A DNA stretch of 64,000 nt from positions 18,629-82,628 of the forward strand of contig OENT01000715.1 of the NCBI GenBank assembly GCA_900239685.1, given 5' to 3'. Below, one piece after another: positions 26,036 through 37,361 of this stretch; the first letter of the stretch is position 1, and every line of letters begins with the position of its first letter. The translations under genes and the position numbers were made by a program. The notes under the pieces are model-generated. The model was not told the origin of the DNA. It did no database searches and worked only from the letters and a program-made list of their open reading frames with translations. The DNA is from Rotaria macrura. Lineage: Eukaryota > Rotifera > Eurotatoria > Philodinida > Philodinidae.

Positions 26036-26335
26036 GGTCGTTCGTTCCGGAGCCCGGATTCCACCGGTAACGGAATATTTTCCGGCTTCTTCCTGCCGGT
26101 TCTGGTGTATTTCCGGCCGGAAAAACAAACGGAACATGGAAGCAGTATTCCGACCGCAATTATCCGTACCCGGAACCTAGATATTCCGACCACCTCCGAA
26201 AGCCGGAAATTTCATGGAAATACCTCGGATCATCCAGGAACCTACCGGAACTACGGCAAGTTCCGCCAGGATCCAACCGGAAAAAACAATACTCAGATAA
26301 GGAACCAACGGAAATAGTCGGGATCGACTGTTTTG
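26036..26335. repeat. GC-rich repeat island, CCGGAA-word type (second copy)
   Basis: Dense in CCGGAA, TTCCGG and CCGG words, sharply richer in G+C than both flanks. It shares an exact 16-mer with the island at 614-915 (here 26139-26154). Overlapping open frames on both strands are best explained by low stop-codon frequency in GC-rich DNA. Confidence 0.65.
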
Positions 26336-26454
26336 CGACCGGATTTTCTAAGATTATTTATGCTTGGAAAATCAGGCCTCCGCTAGAAAAAAATCACATC
26401 CAATATAAAATTCTCATTTATGCCGATCCTAGATACTCAAATCAGCATTTCACA

Positions 26455-26480
26455 AAAAAAGACCTTTAAAGGTCTTTTTT
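26455..26480. repeat. 26-bp perfect palindrome
   Basis: A6-GACCTTT-AAAGGTC-T6 is a perfect palindrome without a spacer. It could extrude as a cruciform. It lies between two GC-rich islands. Its loop-less form argues against a simple intrinsic RNA hairpin role. Confidence 0.9.
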
Positions 26481-26974
26481 AAGTTTTTTTTCTAAATCCT
26501 TCATTTCAAGGCCTATATCAATGAAGTTATCGTTTTCAGTGTAATTGTGTGCATTTCAAGTCAGTTTCATAAAAATTTATAGATCGTAGGCCATGATGAG
26601 ACCATTGAAGCGTCACTTACCTTGATTGACAACTCGAAAAAGTCTAAAAACGGTGGTGTGTATCATGTGTCCCGTGCTTACACATAGCGTTTTCGGTTTG
26701 CCAAAGTCTAAAAATCTGATTTTTAGGTCTTCGGACTGAAAATTCCCATTTTTGTGACAAAAGCGAGTTCGGAGAGAATTGTATAATGTTTCACTAGAAT
26801 TTTATTTGTTCCCAGGGTATCTTCTGGTGTTGTTTAAGGTTTGTTTAAAAAAGAAGTAAAAGCTGGCTTCAAAATTCAGAGACTTTGCTTAGTAGTTCTG
26901 AGTATTTAGCACTGTCTGGGAAACGGCCAGATGAGTTTTCGTGAGCTTAGCGGAAACGGTCAGATCTGAACCGT

Positions 26975-27215
26975 ATGTGGTCTGTGCTTGGAAACGGTGT
27001 TTTCCGTCGACGGATCCTGTATAGGAATCAGGAACCGTATCCGTGGATACGCTCCGGTGCCCGGAATCGCTGGGAAGTAAGCCGGAACCGATTTCGAAAA
27101 CCCGCTTCCGGAAATCGTGGGAATAACACTGGATCCGGCCGGTTCCTGCCGTACGTCTCGGACCTGGGTAGACTCACTTCGCCTCATGGAGGAGCGAGGC
27201 GAGTAAACTCAATGA
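26975..27215. repeat. GC-rich repeat island, CCGGAA/GGAACC words (third copy)
   Basis: It has the same vocabulary as the islands at 614-915 and 26036-26335 (GGAACCG, CCGGTTCCTGCCG). Near the 3' edge it carries a short inverted repeat with CGCCTC/GAGGCG around 27178-27206. Open frames on both strands (27187-26960 and 26975-27220) overlap almost exactly and are composition artefacts. Confidence 0.6.
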
Positions 27216-27237
27216 ACTAGGTCGATCAAAACGGACC

Positions 27238-27512
27238 ACCGTAAACAGCCGAAGCAGTATCGTAACCGATCGTTTTTACATCGTATTCCACGGTTAAACG
27301 ACCGTTTTAAGCCGTATTATGGCGTTTTAACATGGCCCGTATTACGGCCGTACACGGACACCGTATATACGCCGTAAAACCCTCATAAAGACAGCGTAAT
27401 ACTATCGTATTCTATAGAACATACGGCCGTATTACTGACTATGTTAAAATGGGATAATACGACGCCGTAACGAGCCATATTTTCACCGTATACCACCGTT
27501 CACGGATTGTTC
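27238..27512. repeat. Degenerate repeat island, CCGTAT/ACGGCCGTA words
   Basis: Over about 270 bp the words CCGTAT, ACGGCCGTAT and CGTTTTA and their complements recur on both strands with irregular spacing. It directly follows the CCGGAA-type island but uses a different word. No coding signal. Confidence 0.7.
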
Positions 27513-30500
27513 TGTTCGACCTGGGGAGTGTCGAATGTCTGATTCATACTATCACTCAAAAAAGAATTCAAAATAATACTTTCCACATTGAATTGAATTG
27601 GGTTATTCATATCTCGATAGCTTAGTCGACGAAGTAGCTGACTTGATACATATTGTTTATCTGACTGATTCTTTGTTCCTGTCACCATTAGTTTCTTTTC
27701 TATTCATTTTTCCTAGTGAAGAACTGAAAACTACCTAAATGTTTTCGCCGAAAGTGAAAATATCGTTTATTATATTACTGATTTTTTACCAAATGTTTTT
27801 TTCACTAGGTAAAATCCCATCGGAGACTCGTTTATATACTTTCTGTTCTCTCTTTCGAATACATAACTGAAAAATTCCGTTATCATGATCGTCATTCAGC
27901 AAAGAACTTTCTGTGGCATGGTACAGGAATGTATTATCGAACAGAATTTCACCTACACGGTGATTTCTGGATTTCATGAACAGTTTGTAAAAAGTGATCC
28001 AAAAAAACAGAGGAAGCTTGTCTCTGATGCTCACAAGTAGTCAATAAAAGATGTAATTAAAAGTGATGCATGATTACACTGTAGTTTCGCATGAGTGTGT
28101 GCTTCCGTTCTTATCTGTAGATGCAACTTAATGATAAACTATGATTACGACCAACGTGAATAAATACGAACTGCGTCATATTTTCTTTCCATCTATCTTA
28201 AAAATAGACACATTCAACATTATCGTTGCACATTGGACTCTCTTAGACGCGCATGGTTTCGTGTATAGTTGATAATAAAAATTTATACAAATTGATAATT
28301 GGTGTAACAATAGTTGTCTTTTATCTAAGATGAAATAGCGTTCGTTTTTCGGCTGTTATATTCTGGGGACAGGACGATTTACTATAAGAGTAGCTTTTTT
28401 AAAGATGTAATGAGTTTCCTTTTTTGTCAACAAATATCGTAGTGAACCAATATTTATTTATATTACCAAGTTTAGAAAGGTCAACTGAATAAAATGGTGC
28501 AAAATTCATTTAATTGTTTTGAGAAATGAAAGATTAATTAGAGACAGTTTGCGAATAATTGCATCTGCCCCTCATCCGGATCACTATTCCTAATAAAAAT
28601 AGTCAACGAAAAATATGCTAAAATATTAAAAAACCAATAAACTATTGATTTCACCATCCAATCTTGAAAGTTTCCGTACACTTCTGCAAGAAAAAATGTT
28701 CTTTGATTGGCGGACTATAGCATGACAGCAGTTCATCTCCAACGAATTGTTCTGTTGTATCAATGGGATTGATTTGATATTACAATATTTCTATGATTTA
28801 GAAGTATTGAATAAAGCATGAAAACTTAATTGTAACTTCATTTCAATAGAAATATAACAGAAATTTATCCCGATGCGGTATTGACTGCAATTATGATTCA
28901 ATGTCGATAAAGAAAACTAGCAAATGAAGACTAGACAATGAGATGCAACAGTACTTTCGAACGAACATTGATGGAAACGGTGAGTTATAGGTAAATTAAA
29001 GAAAACTTCAAAATGATGAAGTAGACGAATCAGGAAATTGAGCAGTTTACTGTTGTTATTCAGTTCATTTTGATTTATTTGCTCTTGTATACACTTCAAT
29101 AGTGAGTATTTGTATATGAAACCAATAGAAAAGATACCGACCACATTATCTTTTATACAAATTAATCTACTATAGTCTCAACTCTTGATTTTCAGCAATC
29201 AACTTCGTTGAATTTCAAATTTAAATATTAACGAATAAATTGTGATTAAATAAAAATAATCGAAGAGAAATGCAAAGTTAACTTCGTCGACACGTTTCGT
29301 GTTTTTTACTAACATATGCAAGCACTCATCAGGACTCCGCATGTACAACTGTCAGTTAAACAGGCAAAATAAAATACAGAAATAAAAGTAGAAAATTAAA
29401 AATCAATCAAATAAAATGGCAAAAGAAATTAATCTTTCAATTTTTGGGATGCATCGCTTTGTGACCGTTGTGAGACAGTATTTGCAGAAAATACTATAAT
29501 CAGTATAATGAATTAAATTTGGTTACTGGACTTGGTTAATAATTAATACTAACGACGGAACATTCCCAAGTAATTCACTCCGTTCTAATTACATAGTATA
29601 CCATTCAATAGATTATATTATTGTAAGAAAATTCTTTTAAACATTAGCTATAAAGTTCCATGAAATCATCCGAATTCTATATTGTGGCATCCACGTGTGA
29701 GCGAGACATAGAATCGGTCCTGTTCTATTTCTGACCTTATCAGTTCGCTCTGGTTCGGTTTATACCGTAAGAGATTTGAATTTTGTTTTGGCTTATAAAG
29801 TATAAGAAAACTGAGCCGATTCTATCTCTTGTGTGTGTGTATTCAAGTAGGTAACAGTGAGCAAAAGATTTTGCTGACACTTGAGTTAATGCAAAATTGT
29901 ATTGGTTGTTTTTCCAAGATTTGAACTAAGTTCACAGATAATCTGGTTCTCACATCCAACATTTCAGTCAATCTGATATAACTGATGAGCGAGTCTGCCG
30001 TCATTGCATTTTTCCTGGTTGAGAACTGAACTATTCACATAGTGTCTCGAAACGATGACATATAAAAGACAATTTAAAGGGATGTATGAAAATGAAGCCA
30101 CGAATTTTATGGTCAATGAACAATAAAAATAGATTAGTTAAATGTATTCACATATTGAAGTGGGTAATCGTGAGTGACTTCGCGAAGAGACATCGACGAA
30201 CTAGTAGTCGCTGCTATTGGAAGCTGATTGTAGATTCAATTCAGAAGAGACATGTATATAAATCGACATTTAGTTTTGAGAATACTGCCTAAGATTCCAT
30301 TAATGAGAAGTTTCAATATAACTCTGATTTTCCAACAAGATAATGAAACAAGTAGTGTCATATCTGACGATAAACCTAGAGCCTTTTATGAAAAGGTATG
30401 TGAGCTTTTGATTTGTTGAAAAGGGTTATATTCATTATTTGGATGTATAAATTTCATGTTTCTCGTGTAATAAAATAATAAATCTTATTGTATCGAACCT

Positions 30501-30904
30501 CACGATCTTTAGATAGATATGTTGGCAAACTTCTATGACCTTCTGTAAACTTTGTCAACGGATTTTACAGACGTCAAACTTCTCCTCATCATTCATAATA
30601 TAACTGTCACAATCTTCATAAATAAATCATTGATAGTATGAGATTTCATTGTTTTTTATTATTATCATTTTCCCACCTAGCAGAGCCGCAGAGACATACA
30701 CGAAACAATTGATTTTCTTTTTAAGACTCTATATTTCATATAAAATGGAATAAAAGACAAGAGATAGTTTTCAAGAAAGTTTCGGTTTGGAATTCCCTGA
30801 TGAAAATTATCGTTTTATCAGTATAATTATTTTACGAATTAAAGGAAACTTGGAATCTCGAAGATGGTAAATAAATGTAGTTGGTCGTTATATGGAAGTT
30901 TAGA
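27513..30904. other. Intergenic, no gene supported
   Basis: Minus-strand open frames at 28034-27786 (82 codons) and 27688-27500 (62 codons) do not join in phase at the splice sites I could find and match nothing I know. A TG repeat (29831-29840) and AT-rich sequence make up most of the rest. A hammerhead-like motif lies at 29281-29340. Confidence 0.45.
29281..29340 (-). ncRNA. Hammerhead-ribozyme-like motif (isolated copy)
   Basis: On the minus strand CTGATGA (29326-29332) is followed by a possible 3-bp stem II (GTG/CAC) with a ~25-nt loop, then GAAAC (29294-29298) and GTGTC. ACGUGU can self-pair with wobbles as a dimeric stem III. The bases flanking CTGATGA and the candidate cleavage site pair for only three positions (GTC/GAC). 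This is weaker than the pair at 190-451, with which it shares the core and not the surroundings. Confidence 0.25.
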
Positions 30905-30909
30905 AATGT

Positions 30910-31010
30910 TCAGGGTAAACTTTTCTCTTACCCTGTACCCTGATAAAGGAATTTTTTTACCCTTGTCCTACCCTTATCCTGCAGGGGAGGGTAGGGTAGG
31001 GTAACCCTAC
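30910..31010. repeat. Degenerate TACCC/GGGTA repeat island
   Basis: The words TACCC, CCCTG and GGGTA occur on both strands and end in three GGGTA units. It resembles the other word islands in layout (short, irregular, two strands) but uses its own word. It is telomere-like in composition, but not a clean telomeric array. Confidence 0.6.
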
Positions 31011-31955
31011 ACATCTCTAAATGGAAATAGAGTTAAACATGCAAGCGGCTAGGGAAGTGGTCGGTGAGCAACTTCCCGATTATCTAAAAAATTCATTGAA
31101 GAAATGCTTTAGATTCCTGTGATTCATAGAAAAAAATGTCAAGAATTTAGATCTACCAGGTTTCAAAAGTGACTGGAAGTGTAAAAAAACTGAGAAATGA
31201 TTTTCAATGAATTATAGGAAAGAATCTCTTCTAAGTGTACAACAACTGGATACATATGTTCGAGGAATGCATTCCTCGAAAAGAACTTAAAGATGAGATT
31301 GTGGATGTCTTCACAAGTTTTCATATGGGCTTTTAATCGAATTTTCAGGAAGTCACATGCTTGTCAACTCTAGTTTAGCCGGTGTTCATTTTGATGATGA
31401 TAGTGAGAAAATCGACGAGTTTTGGCGGCATTTTTTTTCCAAGGGTATGATTACAACAGATGTCCTCTCATTATTATGGCTTATTCAGACTTATTTTGGC
31501 TATCAGTATGCATGGATATCAACTTGTTTGGATAACTTGATGGTAAAGAGCAAAACACGAACATTTGAATAGTGCACAATGACACTCGAGTGAATGTCAA
31601 CAGCCAGGATCACCACATCCCTCTTTCTCTAACTCTTATTCAAATCTCAGATGCAAGTGTTGTTGAGAATTGTAAAATACTATATGATTACAGATATAGC
31701 TGAAGATTCTGTTGAGGGTCAAACGATTCACATGGACGAGCGTTACTTGCGCCGTAGATGAATGCAGGAAAAAAAAGACTTAAATGTTATCGTTCAAAAT
31801 TTTCCGATTTCTATTTTTTTCTTTATGCTTGTTGTAAATAAACACATTAGTACATGGATGAAAACAATTTACAAAACAAGAAAGAAATGTTACACAAATA
31901 CTTAGGCTGATCTCACGACAAACAATAAATAGACATCGGAAAACGATGATAAGTT
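31011..31955. other. Intergenic, no gene supported
   Basis: A 71-codon plus frame (31357-31572) has an acidic N-terminal part but no recognisable family, start context or splice partners. The 15-bp palindrome-like GGAATGCATTCC lies at about 31264-31275. The 3' flank of PRP17 lies at the right edge. Confidence 0.4.
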
Positions 31956-34900
31956 TTAATCCCATAATTTGACAACATTATCCCAACCAGCTGTTAGAAC
32001 TCTTGATTTTTCATGCCAATGCCATTTTGCATCTATACAAACATCATCATGAGCTTTGATTGTTTCAAATATACGTGTTGTTTTCCAATCCCAAATTATT
32101 AAACGTCCATCTGCATCACCACTTATCAAATAAGACATATCTGGTGAAAAATCCAAACCACATGCATAACCAGATACCTAAGCACATATATATATATATA
32201 TATATAGATATATATGATGGTTGCTTTTAATAAAAAGAAATATAGTAATCACTTACCATATGACCTTTGAATAATTTTTTGCTCTTCCAACGAAAATTAG
32301 CCAATGGTTCCATGATTCGAATTTGATTATCCATTGATTGAAATGCTAAGTATTTTCCTATTATTATAGAAAAAAAACATACACAAATAATCAAGTTAAA
32401 ATAGAACCAGTAAACGAACCATTCCGTGATTGAGCAACAGCTGGCATTGAATGCATTGTTGGATCAGCAATATATTTAAAGTCAACGGGAATATTCCTGA
32501 AAAACAAGTACGAATATATCATAATACAATGTACAGATATATATGTATGCAATCGATTCTAATTACCATTCCCATACACGAATACTTTTATCATCGGATG
32601 TTGAAACAATACGACGATTACGATCAACAAATGTAACTGTGTTAATAGCACCCAAATGTCGATCATATTCTTGAACAACATGGCCACTTCGAATGTCGAA
32701 CTGAATAGAAGAAAAAACAAGTCAATTTAAACATCGATTTCTTGATCATCATAGAAAATAAAGACTTACGCAAAGAATTTTCTTATCCGACATACCACAT
32801 ATAAATAAATGTTGTTTATGTTCACTTGGATTGAATGATATACAATAAGGTATTTTACGCATTGGAAATTTACTTTTTACTTGACCTAATATCAACATAT
32901 AAGTAAAATTATTTGAATTATTTAACGAATAAAACTCATACCAGTTTCTGTGTCCCATAATTTTACACTTTTATCATATGAGGCCGATAAAAATTCTGTG
33001 CCTGCATTACTAAAATTAACATCTCGCACAGCTTGACTATGTCCAGAATACGTTCTAATACAACGTCGTTCATTATAAAATTCCCACAACTAGAAAACAA
33101 AATAATCCATATTGATTTATGAAATCGAGTGGTGCTTTTGTCATGTATATTTATGGTAGAGTTTACTTTGACTTTGCAATCCATTGAACATGTAAGAAAC
33201 AGATGAGCAGAAACTGGAAAATAATGAATCTTTTGTACAGCTTTTGAATGTCCTTTGTATGTATGAATACATTGTTTTGGGATGAAGCAACGTTGTGGTC
33301 CATGATCAGAACGAAGATTAACACCAACATCTTGTGGTATATGAAGAAATGATCGACCTTGATAATCATATGGATCTTTAATATGCAAAGTTGTTGATGA
33401 TGGATCTTCTGCTTCTTTTTTCAACGTTGTTGATTCAGGATCACGTGCCGATGCAGGAGCATGTTGATCTCCAGGATTGCGTCGTCTAATTTTCTTTCTC
33501 TTAGCTAAATGTTCATCGATTTCCTTTTGCTCTTCCTTAAATAAGATAATCGAACAATGAAAAAAATTAAGAAATTTAACGGAAAACATACTTCCGATGG
33601 ACGCGATACAGTTATTTCGTCGACGTACGGAGCCCATGGACCTTTATAATGTTCAACGTCACCTGAATCATTATTTTTTTCTTTTTTTCGCTTTTCAATT
33701 GCGCGATTTCGACTCGTTTCAAATATAGTTTTGCCTTCATTTGTTTCAGCATTAGTTTGATCACCAATTATTTGTGGAATAGCATGTTCACCAACGCTAG
33801 GATCCGCTGCATAACCAAAACTATCGAATGTTCGTCGTTGATTCTCGAATTGAAAATCACTGAGATTGGTTGTTTCAGCATGACCATTAATTAAATTTCT
33901 ATAACTACTCTGCTGTTGTGTTAAATGAGGATTTGTAGGACCAAACTAAAATAAATACGTATTTACTTCTATATTCTAACGATATTATATGTATATCTAT
34001 ATATTGACTCTTAATTTTAGCATCACTACTTTTTGTCTGCCTAGATATCGTGTGAGTATCGATTGATAGAGTAAATCTTACATATGAACTTGTAATTCGT
34101 TTTTTAACAGACATGTGCAGAATTATTTACAAGAATAACGAAGAAGAACAACAATTAGTTAGAATCATACTTATCTGATAACTATTTTAAATCTATAACA
34201 TAGCTAGAACACTGACGTATGTTTTATTTTTGATATCAAGAAACTGGCCGAAGTACTGCTAATGTATATGTATCAAGAGACATTATAGAGCATCACGTTA
34301 TGAATTCCAAACATGATACTGAATTTTATTTAGTTCTTACTAACACATATCTATTGCCAGTATCTCATGATTATGATTAAAACTTATTTTAAAGCTCGGG
34401 AAGCTTTAGTGCACCTATAAACATTTGCCATGGCATGAACCTTTTTTTAGTAAGAGTACTATCAGATTATTTACTAGTCGACATCTATTCATTGTTCTAT
34501 AAAACAATAACATTATCGTTAATGTCAGCAGCGTTTATTCAATGGTTTACCTAAAAAGTGAACGAAGAAAATATTTTGTGAAAGAAATCACGATAAACAT
34601 TCACTAGACCAAAGAGATTCAAATAGACTAATGTTTATTGTATTGAAACTTAAAGATGATGAAAGATTATTTTAGACAAAATCATTAGGATGTGCTATTC
34701 GATAACATTACTTGTAAGTTACACATGAAATTCGCATAGACATGAATCGATTTCTTATGGGAACAATTGAAAAGATCATTAGAAGAAATCAATCCATATA
34801 TTTCTAGTTTCTATCATGGCATGTTCTGTCAAACTGTCGGTAACAATGAGTACTATATTAGATAGTCATTTAATATCAATATAAAAGAAAACGAGGAATA

Positions 34901-35527
34901 CAAGTTCCTCGCTAACTTTTCATATTTTTTTCAAAAGTTAAAAAAATACATTTGTTATTCAACTTACCACTGGTGCATACATATCTTCAAATTTTGGATT
35001 GTATTGAACTTCTCTTGTTCTTATATCGAGAAAACTACTTGTATCTGCAGGCTAGAAAACAAAAGAAATAGAAATTCGATACATTTTTCATGTCAATCCA
35101 ATAGAGCATCAGTTCTATATATAACACATAACTAATATTGGTCGCCTTTTTTCAAATTTCGACGTATTGGTTCCGTTAAAAGTATTTCTCCACCTGTAGT
35201 TCTAGGGATTTATGAATTTTAAAGAGAATAGGATCGATAAAAATAGGGTGATCCGATTGAAGGGCATAGTCTATATGAACATATCCGATGTTATGATGAC
35301 ATATAGTATTAGAAAATTTAACTGTTGTTTTTTGTTGTCGTGGGTTTTTTCCTTACCTGTGTCGCAATAACTGGTGTCAGATTAAGTTTTATTTTCGACA
35401 TAATAGAAAATGTTGGATCATTAATTAGAGCCATGCGGTCATTTGTTTCTTCATTAACTTTCTCTTCAACTTGATCATCATCATCATCATCATCATCGTA
35501 GGATGCTTGAATTGTTGCGAGAGCCAT
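31956..35527 (-). CDS. CDC40: Pre-mRNA-processing factor 17 (PRP17 / CDC40), WD40 protein
   Basis: Splicing factor acting at the second catalytic step of the spliceosome. Exons: 35527-35357, 35051-34968, 33945-33592, 33535-33167, 33089-32942, 32885-32770, 32700-32567, 32496-32420, 32357-32257, 32177-31956. They join in phase to 591 aa (human 579). The N-terminal half carries the family blocks [29 protein letters not shown] and GPWAPYVDE. The linker into the propeller has [19 protein letters not shown], almost unchanged from human. Seven WD repeats follow ([56 protein letters not shown], and the final [10 protein letters not shown] at the stop). The start has an eight-Asp run coded by (GAT)n. 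TTTTTCTAG ends directly in front of the ATG. Intron 33946-34967 is long and empty. Confidence 0.96.
32183..32206. repeat. (AT)n microsatellite in a PRP17 intron
   Basis: About eleven TA units lie in the intron between the last two exons of PRP17. Confidence 0.85.
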
Positions 35528-35831
35528 CTAGAAAAATCGAAAGACGAACCAAATAATTACAAGATATATTGACTGATCTCTATGTTTTCAAAAAAGAGAG
35601 ATACATAATGATGACGATGAATAAACAGAAAAACAAAACAATACAAAAGAAAACTTCATTCATAGATTTTTTTTCTATTCTAGAGAAAAAAATGATACTA
35701 TTTCTGCATGAAAAGAAACGAGAAACGACTGTTATATACAATAACACAAATACAAACAGAGATAAATTATATGAATTTGAATCTAGGTACATATATATGC
35801 ATGTATGTATAGAATAGATGCAGTTTGACGC

Positions 35832-36749
35832 TCAAGTGAGAATGCAATATGGCATAAGTGTTTTTGAGCTTACATTTTCTCGACATAGAGGACATCGAGA
35901 GGATGTAGCTAGTAATTGGCGAGTACATGATGTACACATAACGTGACGACATTGTGTAATTATTAAATATACACCTGTGTGCTGTAAATGCGTGAGTGCT
36001 TCAAGACATATGGGACATTGCTGTACATCCACAGATAATTTTCGTTCGAATGTACTACATGAACAAGATATTGAAACTAGATCATCTTCAGTTAAATCAA
36101 TTAATTCATTATTAGCATCGTCATCTTCGTCTGTAAGAATTTGAAGAGATTCATGATCACCTTCGTCAATCAATTCGTGTTGTTCGATTTCGTTTTGATC
36201 GACTATTGCAATTTCTTCGTCATCAATATATTCATCAACAATTTCTATATCTTCAATATCAGATAAAGCTATAGACGTATCAAATATCGAGGATACCGAT
36301 GGAGGAATATCATCAGTTACATCGATCCCTTGATCATCGTCTGACTCCGAATCAGGAACAATAATTACTTGATTGTCAGTATATTGAGTATAAATATTAA
36401 ACATATGCTGTTCAATTTCAATAATATCAGCATCGGTATCATGTTCAATTTCACTAAACGATCGAAACAAAAATAATAACTAATTGAGTAGAATCAAGAA
36501 ATTCATCTGTAACCTGTCTTGAATCAGAGTCCCCACTGTAACAACAGGTTCGTCAATAATAATCTCGTCCTCTTCTTCTTGTTCACGTGTTCGTTGATTT
36601 ATTCGACTATCAATATCTGGTGGTGGTGGTAGTGATAGTGGTGTTGGCGAAGAAAGAACGATACGAGGACGTTTCGGTTCTGGCTCATATTCATCGGAGA
36701 TTCTGGAATTCGATAAAGGTGATGACGACAAATGGTGTTGCCGTTTCAT
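35832..36749 (-). CDS. RNF4-like RING E3 ligase with SUMO-interaction-like motifs (probable STUbL)
   Basis: Two exons, 36749-36514 and 36453-35832, join in phase across a 60-nt GT-AG intron to 285 aa. The C-terminal C3HC4 RING starts at CPIC, continues CRHVMCTSC and ends CPLC. RNF4-family ligases add ubiquitin to SUMO-modified proteins in the nucleus through hydrophobic, acid-flanked SIMs. Candidates here are DEIIIDEP, VIIVPDSESDDD, IEIVDEY, IAIVDQ and NELIDLTEDD, the last very like the RNF4 and EVVDLT-type SIMs. The N-terminus has a basic, NLS-like stretch (EPKRPRIV). The tail after the RING is short, as in RNF4, although a GTAAGC could be a donor within it (after CRE-N), so the last ~15 residues are less certain. 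Head-to-head with the export factor. Confidence 0.8.
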
Positions 36750-37361
36750 CGCTTAACATTGAAGTATTATAATCTTAGATGACTCAATTGACGAAAATAA
36801 AAACTACTATTGATTTATTTTTCATGTACAAAAATGAAAGACATTACTTCATCGTCAGAAAAGTACATAAAGGAGAACAGCGACATTTCATTCTTTGCTA
36901 TGTGATGATTTCCATTCATTTTTATCAATTTTTCTGTATGGTTAGAATATATATTACAATTAGAAAATAACTGAATAGATGTCATTAGCACACAGAATTC
37001 GTATGAGAAATTTAATATTTTCTATGTAGAAATATATTAAAATAAATCAATATGTATGGGAGAAATCAAGAAATAATGTTGACCTCAACATTGTGTTATT
37101 TTATTTTTTTCTACAAGAAAAAGATGAAGATTACATATGATTGGCTATGAGTCATTGCGCATGACTTATGTTTATGCTTCTCTTTCTCTCATATATTAAA
37201 TACAGAATTTTGGTAATTTCCAACAGAATTACTTAATAAATTGCGACACACATTTGGCTTGTATTTCTATAGTTAAAATAATATTCATAAAAACAGTAAG
37301 CTTTTTTTAAGTTTTGATACGTATCACATGCAATCATTGTATTTTAGATTACTTATTGAAT
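36750..37361. promoter_or_regulatory. Shared intergenic region between two divergent genes
   Basis: 612 bp separate the start codons of the RING gene (minus) and the NXF gene (plus). Any core promoters of both must lie here. The sequence is AT-rich; I cannot point to a reliable TATA box or initiator. ATTTTAG at 37342-37348, 14 nt before the NXF ATG at 37362, is a likely 3' splice site. Confidence 0.5.

Noticed and set aside
26960..27220. Overlapping open frames on both strands in the third GC island
   Set aside because: Near-complete overlap of sense and antisense frames in GC-rich repeat DNA points to composition, not genes.
27500..28034. Two consecutive minus-strand frames as exons of one gene
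   Set aside because: The candidate donor and acceptors join out of phase or create stops, and neither peptide is recognisable.
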